64,000 bases of DNA from Mesotaenium endlicherianum (lineage: Eukaryota > Streptophyta > Zygnematophyceae > Zygnematales > Mesotaeniaceae), in NCBI GenBank assembly GCA_009602735.1, contig WELA01011326.1, positions 11,021-75,020 on the forward strand, in the 5' to 3' direction. A model generated the notes under the pieces. That model was not told where the DNA came from. It worked only from the letters and a program-made list of their open reading frames with translations, and did no database searches. Each line of letters starts with the position of its first letter. Positions within the stretch are counted from its first letter, which is position 1. Made by a program: the position numbers and the translations under genes. Of the stretch, positions 9,002-21,324 are shown piece by piece.

Positions 9002-12000
9002 ATGTTCTTGCATTTCCAGCCGCATGATTCTAACGTTGTACACTGTTACGAACACTTGTCTCGATTACGGAAAATGCCCAAGTGTCTTGCACCAATCTAT
9101 ATTGCTGCATTTACGCGAAAACGCTTGTACTCTGACCCGATTACTCGGTTTCAAGCGCGATGGGCAATGCAAAATGGGATTTTGGTAAAGGACCTCCATA
9201 TTTCTCACATTCCTCTCAAGGCAAGGACATTGCTAGTGATGCATACAACTTCTTTGGGGTTAAGTATGACGTTTGACGCAAAAGTTTCAAGCAAGTCATA
9301 CTTTACAATCATTGATTTAGGCGCATTAGTGAGCTTCATTAGTGCACGTTTTGCACAAGGGATGAAGTTGATTCCACCATTCAAGGACAAGGAACTTCGC
9401 CTTGGCGACGGCTCGTTAGCTTGTATTATTGAAACGATAAAGTTGCAACTCAAAGTGCAATCATACATCGGCCACGAACAATTTTACGTCACTGAATTGC
9501 CCGCTGGTATTGATGCAATTTTGGGTTCGACTTGGCTTACGCAGACAAGTGCATTGCTTGGCTTCCGTCAAAAGACATGCATTGTTCGCAAAGGGACAAG
9601 GAAGATTACGCTCCAGTCTCTTAAGCCCAATATGGCCATAGAAAGTCCTTCGAAGATTCTTCTATTGTCCATCAAGCAAGCTAGACGTTTGGCAAAACGA
9701 GGTCAAAATGTTTTCTTTGGATTACTGCGACCTGATTTCCCAGTCACTTCCACTAAGCTCTTTACGGAAGAGCCCGTGTTAGACGTGATTGGTCATGAAG
9801 AGACACTCACAGCTGAACTTTCAGCTCTTTTGCAAAAGTACAAATTAGTGTTTCCATGTGAAATACCAGCCGGGCTTCCGCTTGATAGGGGTATTGGACA
9901 TACGATTCCTCTCATTCCCAATTCTCAACCGACTTGGAGACCAATTCATCGCCTCAGTCTGTTGGAGATGAACGAAATGAAGGACCAAATTAGCGATTTG
10001 CTTGAGAAAGGATGAAGTGAGCCAAGCTCTTCTCCATTTGGGGCCCCCATCCTATTTGTTCAAAAGAAAGATGGGACGTTCAGGATGTGCATTGATTATT
10101 GTGTTGTGAACAACATAACAATCAAGAACCGCTATTCGTTACCTCGCATTGATGACTTGTTTGATTCGCTGAAGGGAGCATGCGTGTTCTCCTCGCTTGA
10201 TTTAGCCCAAGGCTATCATCAGATACGAATCACACCAGAGGATCAACCCAAGACAGCGTTTCGGACGCCTATTGGGCATTTCCAATATAATGTCTTAAGT
10301 GCTGGACTTACCAATGCACCCGCGATATTCCAAAGCACGATGAACGATTTGTTTCGACCGTACTTGGGAAAAATTTGTCCAGGTTTACCTCGACTATATC
10401 CTGGTCTATTCGAAGAACAAGGATGAGCATTACAAGCACCTTCAATTGGTGTTGCAAATCCTTCGTGAGCAACAGTTGTATGCTAAGCTAAAAAAATGTT
10501 CCTTCCTGAAGGATGAACTTTTGTACCTCGGACATATAGTGGGTTTGAAAGGGGTGCGTCCTGACCCAGCCAAAATTGCGTGCGTCGCTGACTGGCCTGT
10601 CCCAAAAGATGTACATACTGTATGTTCATTCCTTGCGTTTGTTAAGTACTTTTGTAAGTTTATGCAAGGTTATTTAGTGATGGCCGCGCCACTCACTGCT
10701 CTGACAAGGAAAGATAAGCCGTTCATTTGGGATGAGAACACGCAACATGCATTCGAGCTCATTAAGTATGCACTCACTAATGCGCCACTTCTTTCATTAG
10801 CCGATCCCGACTTGCCTTACGAGGTAGCGTCGATGTGTCTGGTGTTGGAATAGGGGCTGTTCTGCTGCAGGCAGGCAAGCTTATCAATTTTGAGAGTCGA
10901 AAGCTGACACCTGCCGAACAAAATTACTCACCAACAAAGCAGGAGCTTTGGGCAGTGATATACGCTTTGAAAACTTGGCGATGTTATTTGAAAGGCTGCA
11001 AGGGTTTGACAGTGGTTACGTATCACTGCCCAAATACCTTCTTTCAAATACAGCCAACGCTATCGAGGCGCCAGATGAGATGGTCTGAGCTCTTGCAACG
11101 ATTCCACTTTAACTGGGCGTATCGCCCTGGTTGCAATAATGTTGCGGACCCTCTAAGTAGAATTTCCCTTCACCACTTGATGTTGGGGACTGTTGCTAGT
11201 TTGCAAGGACAAAACGGTCAGGTTTCAAGGGCGGCCACCCTTGATTTTGCTGTACCCCCTCAGACGACTGGCGTTGCACGGCCTGGTGACGCGGGCCAAC
11301 CCAATTTGGGTAGCATGCAAACCTCTGAAGTACTGGACCTGCATCAACTATTTTATGAGGGCAATCTCAAAGATCCGTTTTTCCTAGATCTCCAGGGTAC
11401 AAACTTGAGCGGTGGAGCCGTGACAATGGACAATATGGATAAAAGGAAAGAACACTCATGCTATTTGTTTGAGGACGGTTTTTGGTGGCACAATGGGCGC
11501 ACTGATCCCAGAAGGCCGAGTAAGACATGTGCTACTACAAGAAGCGCATGACTCTCCTTACTCTGGTCACCATAAGATTACCTAAACCACACACGCTTTG
11601 CGCCGAGGGTACATTCGGCCATCCCTCAAAGTTGATGTTGCCGAGTACATCGTCAACTGCGCAACATGTCAGAGGAATAAGCCGAGCCATACGTTGCCAG
11701 CTGGGAAGTTGCAACCATTGGAACTTGCATGTGCTCCTTGGAAAAGCATAAGCCTCGACTTTGTCGTGGAATTGCCTACCACCGATAGAGGACACAATGG
11801 GGTGTTAATGATCGTGGATTGTTTCACTAAGATGGTGCACTTTGTGGCCACTAAACCATCACTTGATGCAGTCGAGACCGCGCGTCTCTTCGTGGATCAT
11901 GTGTTCAAATTGCATGGCCTGCCGAAAGAAATCATAAGTGATCATGACAGTAGATTTACGAGCCACTTCTGGCAGGAAGCTTGCTCGCATTTCGGAACGA

Positions 12001-12579
12001 ACCTTAAGATGTCAACTAGCTTCCATCCTCAGACCGATGGTCAGGCAGAGCGCTTGAACCGCGTTCTGCAACAGTTCCTTAGGCATTATGTGAATCCTCG
12101 CCAAGACAACTGGGACACCTTTCTTTCAGTTGCAGAGTTCGCAGTTAATAATGCTTATCAGGAAAGTGTTAAGGAAACTCCATTTCGTTGACTATGGGCG
12201 ACATCCGCACACTCCCCTGACACACGTCATTCAAGGTCAGACGGGGATGTCAACCATGAGAGTGCCAAGTGCACGCCTATTTGTCCATTCTCTTCAAGAG
12301 GTGCACAAAAATGCAAAGCTGGCTTTAGCCGCTGCTCGAGATCGACAGAAAACATTTGCTGACACGCACAGGACTGAGTTAAGTTTTCAAGTTGGCAATA
12401 AAGTACTTTTGCAAACTAAGAACCTCCAACTCAAGCACCCAGGAAAGGGCAAGCTTCTGCCTCGCTCGGAAGGCCCTTTTATTATTATTGCAAAGGTTGG
12501 ACCTGTTGCATACCGACTGAATTTGCCTAAATCCATGGGGCGAACGGATCCTGTGTTCCATGTCAGTTTACTAAAATAG
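9002..12579 (+). pseudogene. pol of element B (protease, RT, RNase H, integrase)
   Basis: In order from left to right: a retropepsin-like region near 9290-9560; the RT lead-in with HTIPLIPNSQPTWRPIHR (about 9895-9955); RT palm blocks [16 protein letters not shown] and GLTNAPAIF (about 10,170-10,330); and RNase H with QNYSPTKQELWAVIYAL (about 10,920-10,970). The integrase follows with its zinc-finger region and the core (NGVLMIVDCFTKMVHFVA, GLPKEIISDHDSRF, HPQTDGQAERLNRVL; about 11,790-12,070). The segments lie in more than one frame, with several breaks. Confidence 0.85.
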
Positions 12580-12618
12580 TTTAGGTCTGATGACCGCTAT
12601 CAGCCACAAGCACCAGCA

Positions 12619-12813
12619 TTGGAACTCAACGATGATGGTAAGGCCTGGGATGTAGAGGAAGTCTTAAGACATCGGTATACCCGTCATAAGCCTCCCAGAG
12701 TGGAGCTTTTGATTAAATGGCTAAATTACGATTCCAGTTGGAATTCGTATGAATCTCAGGATGCGATCCTTCTTAATTGTAAGAACTTGGTTCAACAGTA
12801 TTGGTTACAATAG
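12619..12813 (+). CDS. Chromodomain tail of element B integrase
   Basis: The reading WDVEEVLRHRYTRHK, then ELLIKWLNYDSSWNSYE and a C-terminal helix ending LVQQYW, fits a chromodomain at the end of a chromovirus integrase. In this family the domain is known to steer integration to marked chromatin. Confidence 0.8.
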   Translation: MELNDDGKAWDVEEVLRHRYTRHKPPRVELLIKWLNYDSSWNSYESQDAILLNCKNLVQQYWLQ

Positions 12814-13033
12814 GCTTCTGCTCAAAAGCTCTGCGTCGAGGCAAGTGTGCTACCAAGCGCTCTTCGTAAGCCATGGAACAAATGCAAAAGAGACGCGGCC
12901 AAATAATCGCTCTTTTCCGTCACTGTGATGATGCATAGTCCAATCGCTTACCAGTGTTTTCCGCTATCCGAGGGCTAGTATTGTCACGTTCAGACTTAAA
13001 AGACGTACGCTTAACGAGGACGTTGAGTTCTTT

Positions 13034-13046
13034 ACAGGGGGAGGAG
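13034..13046 (+). promoter_or_regulatory. Polypurine tract of element B
   Basis: The purine-rich stretch CAGGGGGAGGAG directly precedes TGTAACAATCC, the start of the 3' LTR. It is the expected plus-strand priming site. Confidence 0.7.
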
Positions 13047-13204
13047 TGTAACAATCCGAGCTATTTTAGGCGTGTTTGGGATGTATTCCCAATTACCTAA
13101 AGTACGTTATACTATTTATCATTTTATAGATATATGATTGCATCATATTCAATTATTCGCCACACGCGTGTGTTGATTAATTCCTGGTCGATTGGCGAAA
13201 CAAC
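13047..13204 (+). repeat. Partial 3' LTR of element B
   Basis: It matches the first ~157 bp of the 5' LTR at 7062 with few differences. Its similarity ends near GGCGAAAC, where element C sequence begins. Confidence 0.8.
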
Positions 13205-15217
13205 AAACCTCTGTTTCCGGCTGCATTTCACCAACACAGACATCCAGTAGTTGCTGCTCTTTGGGTTCAGGTGGGGGCTTTTCGTCCTCGTCCTCATCTT
13301 GACCTTCATGCTTTTTTGCCTGATTGTTAGACGGTGGAGTGGCAGGCTTTGCAGTTTGCTCCTCCGCTGACTTAGGCTCGGCGGCCTGCTTCTTAGGCCT
13401 TTTACCTTTCCGACCGATCGCTGCCTCTCTTGTTGAGTGGAGTATGTCAGACGCCTCCGGATGGGCTGCCTCAAGAACCTTTCTTCATCTGCTGTAGTCC
13501 AGCTGGTCCCCATTCCTCCCTCTTCATGTGGTGGGGGCGGGTTCGGCAAAGGCCACCCTGCTGGATCTGCTCTGGAGTTGATTGTCCAACCCCACTTGCG
13601 CTCAATGGTAGCAATGCGCGCAACGGTTGTGCCAAACTCCTCCCTGGCTGGTGGCGTAATCGTCCATGCTTGTGTCAAAGTCTGTGATCTTTGAGCTGCA
13701 GCTAGTTGTGCATACACAGCATTTTCTGCTGTCAAGCAGCTTATGGTACTTCTCAGCTTTACTCGTTCCCTTTCAGAAACTGCAGGTGTCCTAGGAGCTG
13801 AACTATCCTTCTCCCACGTTCCAGTGGATGAAGGTCGCACCATGGGAATGTGAATTCCCAATGCCATGGCTTTGCGAATCAAACCATCCTCTCCCTCTCT
13901 CTGCGAAATCTCCAGGAGAGCTTGCGGAGAAGGAGCCACGGTTCCTTTTGGAACCCCTTCTCGCTGAGTTGCTCCCCTATACTTAAGATAATGCATCAGC
14001 ATCCGTATCAAAGGTGAATTCCCTTCCCGAGCCACCTTTTTTGGTCTGCTTGCGCGACCGTGGGGATTACCTTGTGTTGGTTCCACCTTAGCGGTGCAGG
14101 CAGCCACTTCCTGCGGCTGTTGTAGCTGATGTGGGGTAGCTTCTGGTGCTGGAAAACTGGCGGTTGGAGTGTTGGATGTAGGTGACCTCTAATCGTTGTA
14201 TAGATCTGCCGGGTTGAGCCCCTCCATTATAAAGTGGTCGGCCACCCAGTCATACGTCCTGAGCTCTTGTAGCTCCAACAGGTCCAGCTCTTGGGTAGGA
14301 AAACGTGGAATTTCTTCCTGAATCTCCTGGTCATTGGTGACTGACGGCAGGTCCGACTCTGGAAGGTCTGGCATCTCTGCCTCCTCTTCAAATGACTTCT
14401 CCACTCCAGGTGGTGGTGGCTCTCCATCATTATTTGTGTTGAGCTTCGCCAGGTTGACGATGGTTGATTGCAGAGCGCTTGCCGCCTTAGCCACTTCCTC
14501 TTCCTTGTGCCGTCGAGCGTCTACTTCCAGCAGCTACTCCATGATTTACCTTGTAATGGATTCAGCTGTCTGACTGGCTGAACCCTGCTGTTGCCCTTTA
14601 GCCTGCGGCTCTGGGCTCATCAAAGAAGGTGTTGTGGACAATTGCTTGCCCGACTCCTCCTTGCCTTCTTCGAATATCACTTCGAGGCATATGGTCTTTG
14701 CAGACCCTCCAGAATCTCCTGAATTCTGGCTCCTCTCTTCAGCACATTCACCAATATTGCACTGGCGTTCATGCACTGATGCTTGGTATAGACAGTATTC
14801 AAAGTCTTCAAGCGTTGGCTTAGGGGTCTGCTTCTCATACACCTCTGACATGTCTTGTAACGGCGCTTGCTCTGGTGAAGACAATAGACACTTTTGGTTA
14901 GCTTCCCAGCTACTTGAGCTTTCCTGCCAGTAGTCTCCGCGCCCAGCTGCTCTTGGGCTGAGGTTGGTATCATATGTTGATCTGGCATCTTTTGGAGTCT
15001 CCTCACGCCTTGATATCGCGGCTCCGGAAGGTGGTTTACCAAATATCTGACTGAGAGTGACGTTTCTCACAGATGACGGGATGTCCTGTGTACCGTCTTC
15101 TGCGTTTGGCAGCGGCGTTGTCTGCTCAGACGTCTGGTCCCCCATGGGTGTATCCTCTCTTTCCAGAGGTGCTTGTAATTCATCGGTCCGGTTATCGATC
15201 CGGTCCAACAGATCCTG
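13205..15217 (-). pseudogene. Low-complexity charged tail of element C
   Basis: Minus-strand frames at 15,208-14,546, 14,494-14,189 and 14,107-13,205 are rich in Glu, Ser, Pro, Gln and Arg, with no recognised fold. An acidic stretch (about 14,280-14,400) and a basic Arg/Lys-rich end (about 13,300-13,420) stand out. They follow the methyltransferase domain and may be a linker towards a lost RT. I do not recognise a function. Confidence 0.5.
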
Positions 15218-16440
15218 TCATCTCATCAGTTCAGCTACCCCAGCTTTCCTGAATGCTCTGTCTCTGGCAGCTTCCGTTGCGTCTCTTTGCACACCGTATT
15301 CTTCTTGTTGCTGATGTGCCGTCCGGATAGCCCTCTGATCAGATGTTGGCACCACATGGACCCCAATTGTCACTGGTCTTGGCCTCGGCATAGGCTTGTC
15401 GGTGAAGGTCAATTGCTGCCACGTCGTGATTGTCTCCACCAGCCAAGTCATAAAGTGCTGTCCAATCATGTTGCCAAAAATCTTTGCAGCTTCATCTGAC
15501 CCTACAGCACCGACTTCCTGCCGAGCAATGGTGTCGGGTATTCCAAGGCAATTTCCCTTCTCCATTGCAGTAGGCTCTCTCAAAATGGCATCCCTTTCAT
15601 GCATGTCTTTTTTTTTTACCATTCCTGGTCCACATCCTATGAAGGCTCGGGATTCTGGATACGCTGTGAAGGTAGGCAGTACCACCCTTGGCTGACCTGG
15701 TTCATTAATGACGCACTGTGGTTAGGAATCCCTCCTGATCACTGGCCTGGTACGTACCGCCAGCGCCTCTTCCACTGTCAATGCCGTCGGTAATCGCCGT
15801 GTAAGGTCCTCCATCTCTCTCAGGATCTCAATAAACATGCCGTTGATCCAAAATATTTTGGCCCTATGGGATAATCGTCCGTGCTTGGCGATGTCGATAA
15901 GCACATGATGGCCCAAAGTGGAGTCAAAAATCTGCCATGGCTCTTCCGGCTTCATTTGCTTGTAATCCATTCTTGGATGCACTTTCTCAATCAAAAACAC
16001 TGGTGGGGGATAGTGCTTACATTCCCGCAGCATGCTGATGATTTTCACCATCCATCCCCAGTGTTGTGCTCATGGATCACTGAATCCCCTCCTGTTCCCA
16101 GCTTGAGAAAACGGTTGACAAGATAATCCAACAAAGATCCAGTCAGTCTTGTAGCCATACAGGTCTTCGGGCTTCACATTAATAATGTTGCCTCCAGCAA
16201 TGCGCTCAACATTGGTGTATGCGGGCACTAACCCCATAAGGTGATGCATTTGCTGCAACTGACTCATGACTTCTCTGAATGCTAGAAGAGCGTGACTATC
16301 ATTGTCCACATACAGGACTTTGGCCACCTGTATCCCTTACTGGATGAATGCTATGGTCCCAAACCCAAGTCCGACAAACAATTCCAACACCACTACTCCC
16401 TTTTTACGAAAAGAATCTTCCATCTTGACAATGCCTTGCG
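15218..16440 (-). pseudogene. C5 cytosine DNA methyltransferase domain carried by element C
   Basis: Several minus-strand segments show the ordered motifs of C5 DNA methyltransferases. Motif I is VVLELFVGLGFGTIAFIQ (SAM binding, about 16,337-16,395). Motif IV is SCQPFSQAGNRRGF with the catalytic-type Cys (16,073-16,123). A motif VI-like FLIEKVHP lies at 15,974-15,997 and a motif VIII-like HGRLSHRAKIFWIN at 15,842-15,883. Next come a target-recognition stretch with LPTFTAYPESRAF, then motif IX-like LREPTAMEKGNCLGIP and motif X-like GNMIGQHF (15,450-15,685). The family transfers methyl groups to cytosine C5 using S-adenosylmethionine. The domain sits between protease and tail of a retroelement, not in a host gene. 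It is spread over several segments and is a fossil. Confidence 0.8.
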
Positions 16441-16958
16441 GCAGCGGCTCGGCTCCAAGCATCAGGTTTGCAGCAGAGGTAAATGGGTAGGGTACTGGCA
16501 GAAGATCTTGCGGGCCGCGATCCCTGTTACTCACAATTTCCAATTGCTCCATGATTCGAGGTCGCCATACCAAGGGTGTTGGCATGTTGATGCTCGTATA
16601 GCTTTCCTCTTCGCGCTTCATGATATCATCGTAGAATTCTGGGTACCTGTTGTTAACGCAGCAGTCTAGCAGCTCGTAGTTTGCTTCTCCTGTGCAAACC
16701 ATCTTCACAGGATTTTCTCCTGCCAGCTGTTGATCTGTTGACTGGTAAGTCACCCTCCGCTTCTGTAGATCAATGACCATACCCAAGGGAATCAGCACTT
16801 CTATTCCCAAGAGAACATCATAGTTCTTCGCCTCCGTCACTATGCACTCCATGAGTAGTGACGCCTCTTCAAGTTTCCCTGAATTTACTGTGATTTCCAC
16901 AGACTTGCGGGTAATCCCACAAGACCTTGAGACTTGCCCTGAGGCAGTTCTCAACTGG

Positions 16959-17710
16959 TGAGAGGGACAAAGTGCCCTAGTGGAAGCGTAGTGATTCACG
17001 AGGAAGGGAACTAGTTGCAATCATATTAGAGAGTGCAGCGGCATATTACTAACAAAGCTTAGCAAAAATACTCAACATTTTGAGTAGCAAGAAACTGCTC
17101 ACAAATGATGTAGGATGAAAGGCCTTGTCATTACAAACCGTAGAAATTTACAGAATTGAAAACTGATGAGAAACAAAGAAGTTATGCCTATTTATAATTT
17201 TCTGCCTAAGTGCTCCTCCCTAGGAAGAAGCTACGGTTTTTCCGAAGTGTTCGTCCCTTCCAGAATATTCGTGAGTAAGCCAAATCAGTCTAATCTGACG
17301 TGTCGGGCCGAATTTACGTTCACATACATGCATCGACATTACTAGAATATTCTATCTTAGACGCGCTAGGCTAAACCAAAACTTCCGAGTAAATCGACTT
17401 AGTCGGCACTCCGCGTCAGCCGAACTTACGTGAAGGTTCGAGTTCATTCTAACGGGCCAGATCGCTTGACGCTGTCGGTCCATCCGACGGTCGCGCNCAT
17501 CCGACTGTCGCGCTCACCGCGAATTAAGGACAGTCGTCAACCGACCTCAAAACTAATTAAACTTCGAAAATCCATAACTCTTTCAATACTTGACCAAATT
17601 CGATGAACTTTATATCAAAATGACCACAAAAATGCACTCTACACTACTATACAATCAAAACATATTTTTATGAAACTCAAAAATGCACTTCATAAACCTA
17701 TGACCTTACA
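16959..17710 (-). repeat. 3' LTR of element D
   Basis: The 752-bp copy has plus-strand ends TGAGAGGGAC and CCTTACA, so TG..CA in both readings. It pairs with 21,325-22,082. Confidence 0.9.
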
Positions 17711-17724
17711 TCATCCCCCTTCTC

Positions 17725-18143
17725 AAGATTCGACGTCCTCGACGCATTCTGCAGATAACGTCTCAACTTACTCTTACAATGAGTCAAGTTGGCCTCTGGC
17801 TCCCAAGTGTTGTCGTCCGTATGGTAGCCTTGTTTCTCTGGCACGCATCGCAACTCCTGATCCACTCCTCGATGTCCTTGTCCATTTTTCTCCAATAGTA
17901 CTCTCGCTTCAACACGCTTACCGTCTTCTCGCTTCCAAAGTGTCCTGCATATAAGCAATTATGATGCTCCGCAAGTAGTAAGTCTCGTAGCTCCTTGATG
18001 TCAGGTACCACCACTCTCTTGGAATCACCATAATACCATATGCCGTCCTCCTTCTGCATACTTGAGTTGAACTCAGCTGCTCCACCATCAGCAAAGTCTG
18101 GGTCCTCCTCATAACCTCTTTGAAGCTTCTCCTTGAAGTCCAT
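17725..18143 (-). pseudogene. Integrase zinc-finger part of element D
   Basis: The frame has HHNCLYAGHFGSEKTVSVLK and then WIRSCDACQRNKA, an HHCC zinc-binding region that starts retroelement integrases. It lies between RNase H and the 3' LTR. Confidence 0.7.
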
Positions 18144-18242
18144 ACTCTCCTTGATGACCGAGACAGCTGCAAGGTCACACCTCCTGGATAAAGCGTCTGC
18201 AGGGTTGATCTTCCCAGGTAAATACTCAATCTTGTGGTCGAA

Positions 18243-20340
18243 CTATTGCAGAAACTCCATCCACCTTGCCTGTCTTGGTGTCAACAATGGTTGCGTCATA
18301 AACTTCTCCAAGCTCTTGTGGTCAATCTTGATGAACACCTTCCGGCCATCCACATAGCATTGCCAAATCCTCAAAGCCTGGATAATAGCCAACATCTCCC
18401 GCTCGTGTGCTGCATAGTTTTGCTCAGCAGGACTTAACTTCCTGCTCTCATATGCCACAGGCTGCAATCCTTTGCCCTGGTCCTGGAGAAGAATGGCTCC
18501 CACTGCAAAGTTTGATGCGTCCGTGGTGATGGTGAAAGGAAGCTCTGGACTGGCAATTGCCAACACAGGTGCCTGTGTCAACAGCTCCTTATTCTTCTCG
18601 AAGGCTTGCTGCTCCTTGTCGCCCCATAGCCACTTCTCCTGCTTCTTCAACATGTCCGTGAGCGGTGCACACACCTTGGCAAATCCTTCAATGAAACGTC
18701 GATAATAATTCGCCATGCCGAGGAAACTCTTGAGTTGATGAATATCAGCAAGCACTGGCCAATCTCTGACTGCTTGCACCTTCTTCTGCTCCACCTTGAC
18801 TCCTTCAGCTCCCACTATGTGCCCAAGAAACTTGACCTCCTTGAGACAGAAGTCGCACTTGCTCATTTTCCCATATAGCTTCTGATCTCTCAAGACCTCC
18901 AACACCTTCCTCAGATGCTCCACATGCTCTTCCAAGGTCTTCGAATAGATCAAGATGTCGTCCAAAAATACCACCACAAACTGGTCCAAGTAGGGTCTGA
19001 AGATACTATTCATGAGTCCCATGAATGTAGCAGGTGCATTAGTCAATCCAAAAGGCATGACTGTGAACTCAAACAAACCATAGCGAGTTCTGAAAGCAGT
19101 CTTCTGAACGTCTCCTTTCACAATCCGTACCTGGTGATAGCCACTCCTCAAATCGATCTTCGAGAAATACTTCGTCCCGACAAGCCTTTCAATCAACTCG
19201 TCCACTCGTGGAAGTGGGTACCTGTTCTTGATGGTGACCTTGTTGAGAGCTCGGTAGTCGACACACATTCTCATAGTCCCATCCTTCTTCTTCACGAATA
19301 AGACTGGCGCTGCAAATGAAGACTCGTTGGGTCGGATGAATCCCTTCTCCAACAACTCTGTCAGCTGCTTCTTCAACTCATCCAACTCTGCAAACGATTG
19401 TCAATAGGCGGGTCTCATTGGTGGCTTGCTCCCTGGTTCCAACTCGATCTTGTGCTCCATAGCCCTCTGTGGAGGTAATTTTGCAGGTAGCTCCTCAGCA
19501 TATACGCACTTGAACTCCTCCAACAGCGCCTTAATTTGGGCAGGCATCTCAGCAGGCTTCTTCTCTTGAGCAGTTGGGCTCTGCTCCATCTGAGCAAGGG
19601 GATCAGACACCACTACTTGCTCCTCCGGCGATGTACATTCGCCCAGGCTGTTAGGATTCACGCTTGCTCCATCTGATGACCTGGCCAGGGCCACCGAAAC
19701 AAGGTACATCTCCTTCACCTGATTCGCCCTGCATAGCTTCTTAACTTGCAGGCTCGACAGAAGACAGTTACTTGTGGTCGTATCTACCTCCACCTGTTTC
19801 GCTGTCTCCATTCGACCATCACGCCCTTGGACTTTCACTTGTCCTGTGCTCCAGTGCACTTGAGGGTTGGCTTTCCTCAGCCATGGTCGGCCCAATATCA
19901 CCTCATGGTGACCTAATTCTGCCTGCTCCATAACTTCCTTACTCCGGTGCCCCGCTACTTCCACGTGAATAGCTTCCGTAGGTGCACCACACTTGAGTGC
20001 ACCGCCCATTCGCCAAAATTGCCTCCGTAGGCTCATAATGCTTTCGCACAGGAATTTGCCACTCTTTCACCAGCTTCTTGTGCACAAAATTTGCACTTGC
20101 GCCACTGTCGACCATACACTTCGCCTTGTTGCCGTCGACCACTCCTTCCACGATGATAGGCTTGTCAACATCTCGTCCTTCGCTTCTTGGCAGGCTCCTG
20201 GGAATAACCTCCTTGTGAGTTCTTGTCTTCACGCCAGTAGACACCCCAGAACGACTTACTGGCGTCCTCCTTTTTCCTGCTGTTGAGGTTGCTTCGCCTT
20301 CACATGACAGTCTCGAGCCAGATGTCCAAGCTTGCCGCAA
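18243..20340 (-). pseudogene. Protease, RT and RNase H of element D
   Basis: A protease with VDSGASANFVHKKLV (about 20,090-20,135) is followed by the RT (19,385 leftwards). The RT has [72 protein letters not shown] and the catalytic [10 protein letters not shown]. RNase H follows with [16 protein letters not shown] and [20 protein letters not shown]. The RT-RNase H part is a single uninterrupted 380-residue frame (19,385-18,243), the best preserved pol stretch in the window. Confidence 0.9.
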
Positions 20341-21209
20341 TTATAGCAGGGTCCTCTCGGCTTGAAATTTTGCTGCCTGCGCTGGTACTGCACAAGTCCC
20401 AACTCCATAGGTACTGGGCCTTGTCCACTCGTGCTTGGCGCTTGAGATCCAAAGTGTCGATATCCTCCAAAGTTGTGGCTGCCCCACTGCCTCTGACTAT
20501 ACTCCACAGCGTCGACCCTTGTTGCCAATGCCATCATTTCTCCAAGACTGGTAGGGTCCTTGAGCGCCACTTCCTTGGCCACAGTTGGCTTGAGTCTCCT
20601 CTTGAACTTGTCCATCATCTCCGACTCGTGCATGGATGGACATTAAGGCACCAGCTCGTTGAAGCGCGATACATACTCTTAAACGCTTGCTCGTTGACGA
20701 AGGCGCACCAATAGATCTCGAGCGGTAGCCTCGGGTGCAATAGGTTGAAATTGCCTCTCCAAGCCTTCAAAGAGCTGATCAACAGTAGCAGGATCTCCAA
20801 ACAGCTGCTCTTCTCGTTCATACCAAGCCCCAGCACTCTTCTGCAGCAAAGTTATGACAAAGGCGACTTGCCTGTCGGGCGTAAGCGCAAAGTACTCCAT
20901 AAATTTCTTCACTCCAAAAATCCATTGATGAACAGGCGGCGATCTACGCTCTCCAGTATAAACTTCAGGCTTAGGCGCACGCACTCCTGATGCGGGTGGA
21001 ATAACTGGTTGCACCACTGGGTTAATATGAATTGGCGGCACAACAGGTGCAGGTGCCGAACTCGTCGAAGCGACATTCCCGATAACTACTCGCACCATTC
21101 TCTCCACCTCCGCGCGCATATTTTGTTGAAACTGGGTGTAGACTTCTCCTCCAATTGCATTTTCCATTTGCCTTAGCATCGCCTGCATCTCTTGTTGCTC
21201 TCTGGTCAT
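20256..21209 (-). pseudogene. gag of element D
   Basis: The frame from 21,209 has a Gln/Glu-rich start, a capsid part (KPEVYTGERRSPPVHQWIF, FALTPDRQVAFVITLLQKSA) and a C-terminal CCHC zinc knuckle (C-Y-N-C-G-K-L-G-H-L-A-R-D-C near 20,310). These are the capsid and RNA-packaging roles of the family. It reads in more than one segment. Confidence 0.8.
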
Positions 21210-21304
21210 TGTTAGTGCTGCCTACTGCCCCGCGCGCTCAACATGCTCGACATGTTTGCCTCCTCCAGCTGCCGATTGCGACTCCATAATATAATATGCA
21301 AACT

Positions 21305-21322
21305 AGCCCTGCTCCGATACCA
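21305..21322 (-). promoter_or_regulatory. Primer-binding site of element D
   Basis: The minus strand reads TGGTATCGGAGCAGGG two bases inside the 5' LTR, the initiator-Met type site shared with elements A, E, F and I. Confidence 0.7.
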
Positions 21323-21324
21323 GA

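Larger units (their letters stand above)
7062..13204 (+). mobile_element. Chromovirus B (Ty3/gypsy with chromodomain)
   Basis: The element has a ~915-bp 5' LTR, a probable primer-binding site at 7978, then gag with a zinc knuckle, protease, RT, RNase H, integrase and a C-terminal chromodomain. A polypurine tract (about 13,034-13,046) and the start of a 3' LTR follow. At 13,205 the sequence changes abruptly to element C in the opposite orientation, so only ~158 bp of the 3' LTR are present. The layout gag-PR-RT-RH-IN-chromodomain is the chromovirus order. The coding part carries several breaks and the element is dead. Confidence 0.85.

Noticed and set aside
18915-19301. Plus-strand ORF over the RT of element D
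   Set aside because: It is the antisense of a well-supported RT frame.
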